Source: Gammaproteobacteria bacterium (GTDB lineage: Bacteria > Pseudomonadota > Gammaproteobacteria > Acidithiobacillales > Acidithiobacillaceae). From it: 64,000 bases of DNA. The number at the start of each line of letters is the position of its first letter. Position 1 is the first letter of the stretch. The stretch is from contig JAMCRJ010000055.1 of NCBI GenBank assembly GCA_023381645.1, positions 149,467 through 213,466 of the forward strand, written 5' to 3'. Position numbers and translations under genes: made by a program. Shown here piece by piece: positions 25,258 through 34,355 of the stretch. The notes under the pieces are model-generated. The model searched no databases. It was given only the letters and a program-made list of their open reading frames with translations, and was not told where the DNA came from.

Positions 25258-25895
25258 AACATTCCCTTCGCCTTATCTTTAGACGGCCCCTTCCGCCACC
25301 GCCATAATCGCCGCACCAAAAAATACAGCGGACTCAGCAGCGCCAAAAATCCCATCGCCGCAAACACCGCATATGACCAAAACAACCAACCTCTGCGGCC
25401 TACCCGTTCGATCAACCGCTGTCCTCGCGCATAGCGGATTTTGGAGACCATCTCTGGCAATTTGCTGCGCAACGCCGAATTTCGCTCCAAAAGATCCCGG
25501 TATTTTTTTTGCTTGGCGATGAACGGCCACGAGTCGGTGGCTCTCTTTGCACAACGGTTCGATATCATCAGGTCAGATCCCAAAATCGAGGAGCTGTACC
25601 CAGAATCAGGGCCGTCCGCCAATGTATAATCCCTTCCCACCCTCTTCGAGTATCGCTCTGCAAGCTGGAAATCCTTGATGCCACGAGCACGATCGATATT
25701 CTGTACCGGCGAGCAGGTTTCGAAGTGGTCCGCAATCGCGCCGCCTATATTGACCAAGGCCCATACGCCACCGATAGCACCCAACGCACTCGCGCTCGCG
25801 GTAACTGGCGCGCAGGCTATCGCGGTCGCAAACAAGATCGGGGCCACCCACCGGCAGGAAATCACGGCTGCGTCTGCTTGCTGGGCTGGATGCAC
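25254..25895 (-). CDS. membrane-anchored protein with signal-like N-terminus
   Basis: I choose GTG 25895, with a GGAAAAGG site, which gives 213 residues with an N-terminal hydrophobic segment (residues 12-35). A cysteine pair (CSPV..., RCAK) and a C-terminal membrane segment near residue 170-195 followed by a basic tail (RRLWRWRKGPSKDK) are visible. It overlaps the upstream gene by 34 bases. The family is not recognised. Confidence 0.5.
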   Translation of the reverse strand: MHPAQQADAAVISCRWVAPILFATAIACAPVTASASALGAIGGVWALVNIGGAIADHFETCSPVQNIDRARGIKDFQLAERYSKRVGRDYTLADGPDSGYSSSILGSDLMISNRCAKRATDSWPFIAKQKKYRDLLERNSALRSKLPEMVSKIRYARGQRLIERVGRRGWLFWSYAVFAAMGFLALLSPLYFLVRRLWRWRKGPSKDKAKGML

Positions 25896-26206
25896 GCCTT
25901 TTCCGCCGCATAAGCCTCTCGCCAAGTGATCACGCGGCTAGGATCGGACAATAAATCAGCCACCTCAGAACAACCCGGATAGAAGCGGTGCAACCAGACC
26001 AGATGTGCCAGAGCCGAAGGCGTAATGCCGAAGTCCTGCCGAGCCAGTCCCCAAAAAGAGGAAGGCACCATGATCACAACGCCAAGGATAGCCACACCGA
26101 CGCCAGCCGTTGCCGAACTCAACCAATGCGCACCGGCCCAGCCCAAAAGGAACACCATCCCCCCGGCCAGGAACCACCAACGATACGGACGCGGAAGGTG
26201 GCTCAT
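25862..26206 (-). CDS. small two-span membrane protein
   Basis: ATG 26206 overlaps the helicase stop (ATGA). The 114-residue product has two hydrophobic segments (residues 8-28 and 33-52) and a soluble tail (LHRFYPGCSEVADLLSDPSRV...). Translational coupling to the helicase gene suggests a shared function in transfer. The family is not recognised. Confidence 0.6.
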   Translation of the reverse strand: MSHLPRPYRWWFLAGGMVFLLGWAGAHWLSSATAGVGVAILGVVIMVPSSFWGLARQDFGITPSALAHLVWLHRFYPGCSEVADLLSDPSRVITWREAYAAEKACIQPSKQTQP

Positions 26207-28347
26207 CCAGCGATCCTTTGGGCCAATAGCGTGTCCCGCTTCTCGATGCCGGACTTCTTGCACGCGATCTGCAGGGCCCTTTTCGTCGAGACCAGCAGCA
26301 GATGCTTCTCGGCCCGCGTCATGCCCGTGTAGAGCAGATTACGCTTGAGCATGACGAAATGCGCGGTAGTGGCCACCAGCGCCACCCCGGGGAACTGTCC
26401 GCCCTGGGATTTATGGATGGTCAGGCAATATGCATGGTCCAGATCCCGCAGGTCCTCGTTGTCCTCATAGCGAACAACACGATCCTCGAAATCCACCACC
26501 AGGGCGGTTTCTTCGCCCTCCTCTATGGCCACCACGGTACCCAGGTCGCCGTTATAGACATCCAGGTCGTAGTTGTTGCGCGTCTGGATCACCCAGTCAC
26601 CCAGCCGGAACCGGCCCCGGTGCGGCTGCCCGGCATCCGGGTTGAATGCCTCACGCAAGGCCTGGTTGAGCTTCAGCGTGCCCAGCGGGCCGTTCCGCAT
26701 GGGCGCCAGCGCTTGCATGCGGGCACCCAATTCTCGCGACTCCTGGACGATGCGCTGCACCACCACCGCCGTTGCATCCGCACCTTCTTCGCTCTCTTCC
26801 CCAATGCATTCTGCATCCACGAACGGACAATCCGCCGAATCAGGATCCAGATTCGGCACGACGCCTTGGATGACCTGGGTGGCCATCACCGGAATTCCGG
26901 ACCCGGCTTGCTGCCGGAAGATCTTGCTCAATCGGGCCACCGTGACCTTGCCGCAGGCAATGAGATCCGCCAGCACCTGCCCGGGGCCCACGGAGGGCAA
27001 CTGATCCGGATCACCGACCAGCAGCACACGGGCATGGGCTGGAATGGCGTCGAACAGCTTCCAGGCCAACTCCATATCCAACATGGAGACCTCGTCCACG
27101 ATGATCCAGTCCGCTTCAATGGGATGATCACGATTCCGCTCCGCCAGACCGCCCTTTTTCATTTCCAGCAACCGATGAATGGTCTTGGCCTCCATGCCCG
27201 TCGCTTCGTTCATGCGTTTTGCCGCGCGGCCGGTTGGGGCGCAAAGAGCGACCGTCATGCCGCTCGCCACTGCCGACTGCGCACAGGTTTTGAGCAGGGT
27301 GGTCTTTCCCATGCCAGGGCCGCCGGCCAGAATGGCCAGCCTGCGATCGCTAATCTGATTCAGAGCCTCGATTTGCGTTGGATCAGGAACGAATCCGGCG
27401 GGAAAACGCATCGTTTTCCTGGGTGCCGGGCCGGACATGGCGCGAATCTTGGCGGCCAGAGAAATTTCCATTCTGGAAAGACGTACGCTGGCGAAGCGAT
27501 TGGGCGCGCCAGGCTCGGTCGCAAGCTGCTGCGCTTCCTGCATCACCTGGATGCGCGCCACGATCTTTTCCTGGCTGACGCCCAGGAGTTCCTTGCAAAG
27601 GCTCAGCAACGTCGGTTCCGGAGTCCAGACATGGCCGTCTTCGGTGCGGGTTTGCAGGGTGTGCTCGATCCCCGCGTCCACCCGATAATCCGCATCGGCA
27701 CGAATGCCCAGCTTGCCGGCGGCCTGGTCGGCCAACGAGAACCCAATGCCGCGCACACGGATCAGGCGATAGGGATTGTTGCGCAGCCTGGCCACCAGCA
27801 CCGCCGGCTGACCAGCAATAGCGGGGTGATCCTTGAACTGGCGCCACACCGCATTGGAGCGCTCCGGGCCAATCCCGACTTCCCGAAGGAATTGCATGAT
27901 GATTCTGGTGGCGGACGCGATTTTCCAGCCCTCGATGATCTTTTCGCGCTGCTTCTTGCCGATACCGGCTTCGATGATCCTCTCCGGATCCTTGTCCAAT
28001 ATTTCCAGCAACCCGGCGCCAAATGTCTTGACCAGCTTTTTCGCGGACACCTTGCCAATGCCCTTTACCGCCCCGCCCTCAAGCCAGGACAAAATGCTGT
28101 CGGCGCTCGTCGGTACGATTTCCAGAATGGAACGGGCTTTGAACTGGATTTCGTCCTTTCCTTTGCGCTTCTCCCAGATTCCCGCCGCCTCGATGTTGGC
28201 GCCCACCCGGGCCTGTTGCCACTCGCCGATGACAATCTCGCGCTTGTTCGCACCCTTCGGCTGCACCTCGAAAATGCGAAAGGAATCCGCCTTACCGGAG
28301 AAGATAAGGCGGGTGACCTGGCCGATGAGCGTCTGCATTTCGGACAT
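26203..28347 (-). CDS. RecD2-like SF1B DNA helicase
   Basis: The 714-residue product has an N-terminal OB-like part, helix-hairpin-helix repeats (residues 75-215), Walker A GGPGMGKTT near residue 343, Walker B VDEVSM near 415, GDPDQLPSVGPG near 445, and a C-terminal motif VI region (TIHKSQGGQF ... LLYTGMTRAEKHLLLV). It is a 5'-3' helicase of the RecD2/TraA type. With the zinc-finger gene just upstream (one-base overlap) it forms a DNA-processing pair for ICE replication or strand handling. No relaxase domain is visible. Confidence 0.88.
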   Translation of the reverse strand: MSEMQTLIGQVTRLIFSGKADSFRIFEVQPKGANKREIVIGEWQQARVGANIEAAGIWEKRKGKDEIQFKARSILEIVPTSADSILSWLEGGAVKGIGKVSAKKLVKTFGAGLLEILDKDPERIIEAGIGKKQREKIIEGWKIASATRIIMQFLREVGIGPERSNAVWRQFKDHPAIAGQPAVLVARLRNNPYRLIRVRGIGFSLADQAAGKLGIRADADYRVDAGIEHTLQTRTEDGHVWTPEPTLLSLCKELLGVSQEKIVARIQVMQEAQQLATEPGAPNRFASVRLSRMEISLAAKIRAMSGPAPRKTMRFPAGFVPDPTQIEALNQISDRRLAILAGGPGMGKTTLLKTCAQSAVASGMTVALCAPTGRAAKRMNEATGMEAKTIHRLLEMKKGGLAERNRDHPIEADWIIVDEVSMLDMELAWKLFDAIPAHARVLLVGDPDQLPSVGPGQVLADLIACGKVTVARLSKIFRQQAGSGIPVMATQVIQGVVPNLDPDSADCPFVDAECIGEESEEGADATAVVVQRIVQESRELGARMQALAPMRNGPLGTLKLNQALREAFNPDAGQPHRGRFRLGDWVIQTRNNYDLDVYNGDLGTVVAIEEGEETALVVDFEDRVVRYEDNEDLRDLDHAYCLTIHKSQGGQFPGVALVATTAHFVMLKRNLLYTGMTRAEKHLLLVSTKRALQIACKKSGIEKRDTLLAQRIAG

Positions 28348-28790
28348 TACCGCCCTCCCGCTACGGATAAGGCGTCCGAAATCAGCGATTCCGCCTTGCG
28401 CAGCCGGTCGTAATGATGGGGTTTAATGGATCCGGAATGAATGATTTCCGACGCGATCAACATAACGGCCGTCGCTTCCTGGGACACGCCGGTCAAGGCG
28501 TCCCGGTAGTCAAAGGATTTGCGCAGCGAGCCAACTCCACCGGTCTCCCCACGAAAATCTCTGGCGGAATCTTCAAACAGATCGGACATGGAAAGGTTTA
28601 ATGCACTCACGATTTGTTCCACGGAACACCCCGCCCAACAGTGCATCAGCACTTTGCCATCCTCCGCCTCCCGTATGGAAAGCGAAGGATGGCGATCCTC
28701 GTGCGCAGGACAAATCGCCATCCATTTCCCAGGCCCGAATTTCCGGTACTTGGGAAGCCGGGATAACACCTTGTCCACACTGGCGGACAT
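28347..28790 (-). CDS. CHC2 zinc-finger (primase-type) protein
   Basis: The 147-residue product starts with a DnaG-type CHC2 zinc finger: FGPGKWMAICPAHEDRHPSLS and VLMHCWAGCSVEQIV, with Cys, His, Cys, Cys at the family positions. There is no TOPRIM domain after it, so it is a stand-alone zinc-binding half. It probably recognises single-stranded DNA for priming in partnership with the helicase or a separate TOPRIM protein. Confidence 0.8.
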   Translation of the reverse strand: MSASVDKVLSRLPKYRKFGPGKWMAICPAHEDRHPSLSIREAEDGKVLMHCWAGCSVEQIVSALNLSMSDLFEDSARDFRGETGGVGSLRKSFDYRDALTGVSQEATAVMLIASEIIHSGSIKPHHYDRLRKAESLISDALSVAGGR

Positions 28791-28793
28791 GGC

Positions 28794-29183
28794 TTAAATC
28801 AACCCGTGCAGCGACATGGCTTCCGTAGCTTTGTGATAATTTGGAAAGCTACGGGCCACACCAGAAGCGCAAGTAGTGCTGGCACGATCCAGCAAATCGC
28901 GCCAGACCTTCCTGGCATGCCGAGCCACGGTGCCAGAACCACGGGCCATCCAAACGATAGCCCGGACGACGGAAATGCTGATGGCCTCCGCCATCGCCAC
29001 GATGCCGTCTGCGGCCTCTTCGATCTCACCACGACGCCGCATGGCCTCATCAATCAGCCGAGTGATCTTGTGGACCGCAACACGATCCGCCTTGCCATCG
29101 AACTCGTTGGCAACGAACAGGCCCGTCTTGGTGATGATCACCACCACGGCCAAAAAGCTGGAAAAACGGAAAATCTTGATCAT
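28794..29183 (-). CDS. membrane-anchored helical protein
   Basis: The 129-residue product has one N-terminal hydrophobic segment (IFRFSSFLAVVVIITKTGLF) and a long helical part with basic residues. It follows the 53-residue gene and precedes the zinc-finger gene in the same operon. The family is not recognised. Confidence 0.55.
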   Translation of the reverse strand: MIKIFRFSSFLAVVVIITKTGLFVANEFDGKADRVAVHKITRLIDEAMRRRGEIEEAADGIVAMAEAISISVVRAIVWMARGSGTVARHARKVWRDLLDRASTTCASGVARSFPNYHKATEAMSLHGLI

Positions 29184-29215
29184 ACGGCACCACCTTTTCT
29201 TTTACTTTCTGTGTG

Positions 29216-29377
29216 TTACGTCAACTTTGCGATCTCCATAAAGATCATCAACACCACGAAAACCAGAACCACTCCGGCGAACCCAACCCCTGCGGTCGCC
29301 GCCAACTCCCGGATCTTTTCCTGCGGCTTCCAGTGCAAGCGAATCAGGAACCAGCTTGCGGCAATCTTTTTCAACAT
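29216..29377 (-). CDS. 53-residue membrane protein, first gene of the helicase operon
   Basis: ATG 29377 has AGAGG six bases upstream and lies 24 bases after a near-consensus promoter. The product starts MLKKIAASWFLIRLHWKPQE and has one membrane segment near residues 28-48 (GVGFAGVVLVFVVLMIFMEI). It is short and easily missed, but site, promoter and hydrophobic pattern support it. Function is unknown. Confidence 0.65.
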   Translation of the reverse strand: MLKKIAASWFLIRLHWKPQEKIRELAATAGVGFAGVVLVFVVLMIFMEIAKLT

Positions 29378-29400
29378 AGCGCACCTCTATTCCGGTAATG

Positions 29401-29429
29401 ATTATAATATACTAGCTTGTGTCGGTCAA
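29401..29429 (-). promoter_or_regulatory. promoter of the helicase operon with TAGTATATT element
   Basis: On the minus strand TTGACC and TATAAT are separated by exactly 17 bases. The spacer ends in TAGTATAT, so the shared element (29406-29414) overlaps the -10 box. A regulator bound there would block or remodel RNA polymerase. The dyad repeats start about 30 bases upstream. Confidence 0.8.
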
Positions 29430-29457
29430 CCAATATCCACCCAATTTGCAACAAAAT

Positions 29458-29619
29458 CAGCCGCGCTCGTGGCGGCATATTGTCAATCCGCGCTTTTCCC
29501 AGCCGCACACATGGCGGCATACGCAATCCAAGGGATCCACCATATATCGCACTATTCCCAGCCGCGCACCTGGCGGCATACACGAGTGATCAAATCGTAT
29601 GCCGCCAGGTGCGCGGCTT
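29458..29619. repeat. GCCGC-N7-GCGGC dyads upstream of the helicase operon
   Basis: Direct units at 29458-29479, 29500-29521 and 29559-29580, and an inverted unit at 29598-29619. Start-to-start spacing is 42 and 59. The third unit and the inverted one form 21-base arms around a 17-base loop. Flanking CAG...CATA is also conserved. The array copies the layout upstream of traF. I read it as binding sites for a dimeric activator of the two operons. The big hairpin could also act as a terminator against the SET gene downstream reading frame. Confidence 0.75.
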
Positions 29620-29634
29620 GGAAGTGCTCGCACT

Positions 29635-30250
29635 TTACCGCACAGCGGCTGGCACCAGGTACCCGGAATACGGGGACTCGAAATAGCCACGCGGCAACGG
29701 TTCCAGCCGGTAATCCAGGAAGAACTCCCCCTCCGGCTCAATGTCCCGGCTGATCACCAAAGACAGCCCACCGCAAGACAGTGGCTCGATCCGAACATTG
29801 GTTTCCGTCGAGTGGTTGATATAGCTGTACTGAGTACGGAAAGGCCTGGCGAGCAACCGGTCTCCCGGCAGTGCATTCCATTCCATGAAAAAGAATCGGC
29901 GCATGCGGCCCAGGCCGGGGGCCAGCCGGGCCTGCAGCAGCTCGTATTCGTCGTGGGAAAGTACCTGTCCGCCCAGGTTTTCAACAAAAACGTTGTTAAT
30001 ACACCAGTTCTTTACGGCAAAAAGCCCAAAGCCATGCACCGGGCTATTGCGTATCTCTGCCCCAGCGGACAGAACCTTGGTATTGGCGCGCACGAACAGG
30101 AGATCCCGCGTCGCATCCCGCCGATGGTCCCGATCGCGGTACCAAAGACCCGTCGCGCCGCGACCAGTCGATGCGGTACTCCTCCCCGGTCAGCGCCAGC
30201 ATCTCCGTCAAAACCTGTAGCTGCACATCCCCGACGATATCGAAAAGACG
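29635..30250 (-). pseudogene. SET-domain protein gene, 3' part (cut by transposon, frameshifted)
   Basis: From 30250 the frame continues exactly from the 5' part at 34989..35185 (…HPDRL-FDIVGDVQLQ…). Around 30148 the run GACGGG needs one G fewer to pass from …IDWSRRDG into LWYRDRDHRRDATRDLLF and on to a SET domain: SPVHGFGLFAV, YINHSTETNV and FFLDYRL are its hallmark motifs. Rebuilt length is about 268 residues. SET proteins methylate lysines, and the target of this one is unknown. As it stands the gene is dead, though the SET part could still start at GTG 30093. Confidence 0.8.
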
Positions 30251-30398
30251 TGTTAACGGACAAAAAAGTATCATCCTGGATCAGCCGTATCCCATTGATT
30301 CTACGTTTTGAACAATTTCCACGTTTCATGAAGTATCATCCTGAGTAGCCACCGCCTTTGCCGACCCTGTGATGGTGGACAATAAAGTTTCATCCTGG
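30251..30398 (+). repeat. three transposase-binding-like repeats at the left end
   Basis: Units at 30258-30279 (GGACAAAAAAGTATCATCCT), 30328-30345 (ATGAAGTATCATCCTGAG) and 30377-30398 (GGACAATAAAGTTTCATCCT). All share GT(A/T)TCATCCTG and face the same way. The right end shows one matching unit in opposite orientation at 34959-34981. Multiple spaced sites at one end are typical of TnsB-type ends. No gene is seen from here to 30652. Confidence 0.75.
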
Positions 30399-30652
30399 CG
30401 CCTAGGGACATCCCTTGTGCTTGCGCTACACCCAATGACACATAAGCAGCGGAAGCTGACGCTCGCGTATCGTGGATAGTTATCCGCAAGCTTTTCTGCA
30501 CATAGAAAACTAGACTGACGTATTGGCACGTAACTGGCCACAATCCGGGGTTAGGTATTCATTTTTAATGGTGCGCAAAAATGTTCCACTGCCATACATT
30601 TACGGGCTATATATTAATCATTAAAATATTGAATGGACAACCTCCCGTATTC

Positions 30653-32488
30653 TCAGGAAGGGGCTTGAACGTCTTTTATTGGTAACTTAATCAGATTAAA
30701 TACTTGCTCAATACTTTCACAAAGATTCTCGCAGGCGAACATGTGCAATGTCCTTTTTGAATCACCAGTAGGATTAATAAGGTTTTCGCGCAAATATAGA
30801 TAAAGATTATTCAATGGTTCATACTCATCTCTTAGTAGTTCCTTACGATTTTGAGATGTATTATACCTGTCCTTAATAACCCGATCAAATAAAAAAATAA
30901 ATCTAGACGGAGCACTGTCAAACGATCGAACGAATTCCTTATCGTCAATCAATGAGAAGAGAGGTTTCCTAGCCCATTCTGACGAGATTCCGAATATGGA
31001 AAAAACAATATCATCTGTGTATGAGTTTAAAATATTTTCCCAAGCTTCTCTAGCATTTTGCCGTTCTACTTCAACCTTGACAGATTCTAATTTATCGTTT
31101 GCTATTTCTTTCAGTTGAGCAGCAACGCTGCATTGTACTCGCAGATTAGGAAAATTTAGTGGATTATTGAAGCTTTCTACCAGATTATCTGGGTTATTCA
31201 CAATGATGTGCAGTAGGCATTTCTCGCTAATCTCTTTTAATTCAACAAGAGAAATACGTGAAACAATTTTCTTTTCAATAAAAAAACAAATATAATCAAC
31301 GGCGCGCAATAACAGGATTATATCATTAATTTCTTCGTGCTCTAGAGAATATATCCATTCGTCTATAGCACAATCAAAATCTTCATTGCTCATTCTAGTG
31401 TAGTCAGACAGAAGAGACATTTTGTTGTCATTGTTATATCGCTCTGAAACGAACAAATTGTATTCGCCATCAATCAAATCAAAATCACAAACCCCATACA
31501 TGGAGAGAGTTAGAGATGACTGTGATACAAACGGATTGTTGTCACCCTGGAAATAGTCGCGATAAAAATTCTCCGCGTACTCAATATCTGAGCCTGAATC
31601 AATGTCTTCTGAATTCCTCTTTAAAAATAACAATTCCAAGGGTTTTGGCGGTTGTTTAACGAACTTTTTCAGCTCTTCAGAATGTCCTCTGCTCAGCTCG
31701 CAATGGTATCCAACTAAACATTTCAGAGTGGCGTCAATAAAAGCATCAATATGGCTTAAACCGATTCTAGTTTGTAGAGTACCAACTGCATTTCGTAATG
31801 ATTCTCGAGCAGCATGCAGCGTACGAATATTAGATCCTTTCAAAATAAAAACATGCTCTAGATAATTTTTATTTCTAACAAGAATGGGATATATTTCTGG
31901 AAAATTACTCAGCGATTCATTTATAATTCCACTTACCGCTTGTTCTGCATCTGCCTTATAACAAAGTGTAAACCTGACAACTTTCTCTTTTGTTGTTTCG
32001 TATTGGTCACGTTGTTCTGATTTAATCTTGCTTTCGTCGCAAATTAATATGACTTTTGTATGTTTATGTTCCGAGTAATTATTGATGACGCCAAAAATGC
32101 CTGTAATGTCTGTGCTTATCCGTTCAAAATCATCAAATACAATGACAATATTCTCTAGGCTGATATTAAGTTGTTGAACTGCAACATCGATATTTTCTCT
32201 TTTTAGCAAAATCTCAGCAACTGCTTTTGTTAACTTGTATGTATTGGTCTCCCTGAAAGGGAATACTGAATTGAATACGCGGCCGTCGATATCTTTTGGG
32301 TCATCTATGCCATACAAGGAAACGTAGCCAAATTTCATTCCAGAACGTGTCACAATGTCCCGGATTTCATTTTTTGCGTAATGCGTTTTTCCGCTACCCC
32401 ACTCTCCTGTGATCATTATTGAAAAGTCGGTGTGGCTCGCAGAGATGTATTCCTCCACTGCCTTCGATATTAATCGCGTACTCGGCAC
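30653..32488 (-). CDS. KAP-like P-loop NTPase, putative defence protein
   Basis: GTG 32488 has an AGGAG site. The 611-residue product has Walker A GEWGSGKTH near residue 27-35 and Walker B IVIVFDDFER near 113-122, matching KAP/STAND-like P-loop ATPases, followed by about 450 mostly helical residues with no recognised domain. Codon and base use are clearly AT-richer than the surrounding ICE. KAP-type NTPases occur in several phage-defence systems. That role here is inferred from fold, cargo position and foreign composition. Confidence 0.65.
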   Translation of the reverse strand: MPSTRLISKAVEEYISASHTDFSIMITGEWGSGKTHYAKNEIRDIVTRSGMKFGYVSLYGIDDPKDIDGRVFNSVFPFRETNTYKLTKAVAEILLKRENIDVAVQQLNISLENIVIVFDDFERISTDITGIFGVINNYSEHKHTKVILICDESKIKSEQRDQYETTKEKVVRFTLCYKADAEQAVSGIINESLSNFPEIYPILVRNKNYLEHVFILKGSNIRTLHAARESLRNAVGTLQTRIGLSHIDAFIDATLKCLVGYHCELSRGHSEELKKFVKQPPKPLELLFLKRNSEDIDSGSDIEYAENFYRDYFQGDNNPFVSQSSLTLSMYGVCDFDLIDGEYNLFVSERYNNDNKMSLLSDYTRMSNEDFDCAIDEWIYSLEHEEINDIILLLRAVDYICFFIEKKIVSRISLVELKEISEKCLLHIIVNNPDNLVESFNNPLNFPNLRVQCSVAAQLKEIANDKLESVKVEVERQNAREAWENILNSYTDDIVFSIFGISSEWARKPLFSLIDDKEFVRSFDSAPSRFIFLFDRVIKDRYNTSQNRKELLRDEYEPLNNLYLYLRENLINPTGDSKRTLHMFACENLCESIEQVFNLIKLPIKDVQAPS

Positions 32489-32748
32489 ATTAATGCTCCT
32501 GTTGTTTACAGCATTTTAAATATATCAGATTTGAGAATAATTTCTCCGTTCTGATGAATATCTATGTAAGGTCGGTTGCCCGTCTCCACTGGATGTCCGG
32601 AATCAGTCTTTACCGATGCCGGGTCTACTATCCTGAGCCGACTTCGGTGCCTACACGTCCCCGCGACGTCGTCCCCTATCGCAAATCCCTTAGAGCTGAG
32701 TCAGATCGGCTGCAATGGATCCACCATACTCGACTGTAGGGTTAGAAT

Positions 32749-33579
32749 TCACGGGTTCAGCCACTGGCGGTCAGGAGCGCAGATTATTCTGGCATCAAGA
32801 TATGCCATGTCCATCGTAAGAATGGTGCGAACCATGTATTTCATACGGGTAGCGTCCTTTTCGGCAACTAAGGCAACGTCAGCGGCGTTGTCATCCGTGA
32901 TACTCAAAGGAAGTAGCAACTGGACGCGCTCGTTATACCAGTGAGGAACGGCGAGTTTGTAATTGCGCTTTAATCGCTCCTTGAGTTGCCGCACAGCTCC
33001 TTCGACCGCATTTCTGGCCAGGGTGGGATTCGATTGCAGTACATCAGGCAGGCGGTCCTTGTTATCATTAAGAATATGCTTATAGTCCACCTCAAGTTCA
33101 TATCGGTGGTCAAAGACCAACTCACCAGGATCATCAATATAGGTAGCGATATCCGGAAGAGGCTCGAAATCTCTGACCTTGTCCGAATAGGCGTCGAAGT
33201 AGCCGAAGAGTGTCCAATCTGGTTGTGACTTCTCTGTCGCCGTACTGTTTCGATAGAACGTTGCGAATATGTCCTTCCCTTCTGGCGTTTGCAGTCCAGT
33301 GTTAATGCATGCGCGAGTATTGTCAGAGGAGTACTTGATTTTGTTCTGCTGCTGTAGGCGAATGAATGTGTAGTTGAGGTAGCTTGCGATGATGGGAAAA
33401 CTCACTCCAGACTTCCTAAATTCTGGTCGGTGAAAATCCCAATCCTCGGCTTTGGCTTTCACTGCGAGTTTCTGAACGGGCGTTTCCCAAGTTTCACCGA
33501 TTTCATTTCGCCATCCAAAATGGGCGAATATCGTTCGTGGATCTTGATCCTTGAATCGTCGAAGCAAGCTTTCGTACAT
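32749..33579 (-). CDS. DUF3825-domain protein
   Basis: The 276-residue product has the DUF3825 signature region: FPIIASYLNYTFIRLQQQNKI, SDNTRACINTGLQTPEGKDIFATF, and the later WYNERVQLLLPLSI. DUF3825 has no established biochemistry. It is often fused to nucleic-acid-binding domains. An AGGAG site precedes ATG 33579. About 260 bases without a gene separate it from the NTPase gene, so the two may be separately transcribed. Confidence 0.65.
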   Translation of the reverse strand: MYESLLRRFKDQDPRTIFAHFGWRNEIGETWETPVQKLAVKAKAEDWDFHRPEFRKSGVSFPIIASYLNYTFIRLQQQNKIKYSSDNTRACINTGLQTPEGKDIFATFYRNSTATEKSQPDWTLFGYFDAYSDKVRDFEPLPDIATYIDDPGELVFDHRYELEVDYKHILNDNKDRLPDVLQSNPTLARNAVEGAVRQLKERLKRNYKLAVPHWYNERVQLLLPLSITDDNAADVALVAEKDATRMKYMVRTILTMDMAYLDARIICAPDRQWLNP

Positions 33580-33662
33580 CGATATCTCCTGATGTTTTTA
33601 TGATTTATAACGTCCGAATTTTGTGGCAGCCGTAGGCTGTTCGCTGGAATGCGATGTTAGGT

Positions 33663-34355
33663 TCATCGCCATAGACCTAGTGCTTGGAGTGTAATCCTCA
33701 ACTTGAAGCCGATCTTCGACCTCAAAATCATCAGGTAGTGGCTAATGAAAGGCCATATATGGCCATCCTGGAATTGACGAACTGTGTTTGGGAGTGTCCA
33801 TCTCAGCGCCGCCTCGATCGCATTAACTTGATCGCCAGAGGCCTCATACAGATTTCCATTGATATCTTCGAAGCAAAGATCGTATTTGTATCTCTGGCGT
33901 AAAAGGTTCGACCCAGGAACGACAGGAATAACATCTGACAGGATTTTTTCGTCGCTAGTGCCCTGCACGGGGAACTCAAAAATTATCTGCGTCGCTTTTG
34001 CTTCTCGGGGGGCCAACGCGATTGGCAAAGACAGCAGTTGTTTCGAAGAAGTTTCATACACGGAAACGCCCCCGAAGCCAAACCGAAGATATGAGGTCTT
34101 GGCTTTTTTTCCCCATACGACCAAACAGATTTTCGAGACGGTATTTGGATCAAGGCTCTTGTTCTTGATTACCCCAGACACCTCGTATCGGTACTGATGA
34201 ATACCATCAAGCTGAATATGCTGACCACTGCTTCCATGGAACTCAAATGCAATCCTGGGTCGACTTCTTAAATTCTGAAACATAAGATAGGGTAATGCCA
34301 GCAGCCCACAGAATGAGCCGATTTTGTCCATGGCATCTAGCACGTCAACTGTCAT
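33663..34355 (-). CDS. membrane-anchored protein of the transposon cargo
   Basis: The 230-residue product has a GGGGAG site, an N-terminal hydrophobic stretch (residues 10-28, GSFCGLLALPYLMF) and a beta-rich soluble part (YEVSGVIKNKSLDPNTVSKI...) resembling small effector-type membrane proteins in defence islands. The C-terminus is basic. The family is not recognised. Confidence 0.55.
   Translation of the reverse strand: MTVDVLDAMDKIGSFCGLLALPYLMFQNLRSRPRIAFEFHGSSGQHIQLDGIHQYRYEVSGVIKNKSLDPNTVSKICLVVWGKKAKTSYLRFGFGGVSVYETSSKQLLSLPIALAPREAKATQIIFEFPVQGTSDEKILSDVIPVVPGSNLLRQRYKYDLCFEDINGNLYEASGDQVNAIEAALRWTLPNTVRQFQDGHIWPFISHYLMILRSKIGFKLRITLQALGLWR

Noticed and set aside
26302..28413. 703-residue frame opposite the helicase gene
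   Set aside because: It is antisense to a strongly supported helicase with all motifs and arises from GC-rich codon bias.
29458..29619. CRISPR array
   Set aside because: Units are short dyads with unequal spacing (42, 59), one is inverted, and no cas genes are near. The identical layout at 18 kb points to regulation.
30044..30274. 76-residue gene starting in the transposon end
   Set aside because: Its start codon lies inside the end repeat. The rest continues the interrupted SET gene, so it is a fragment.
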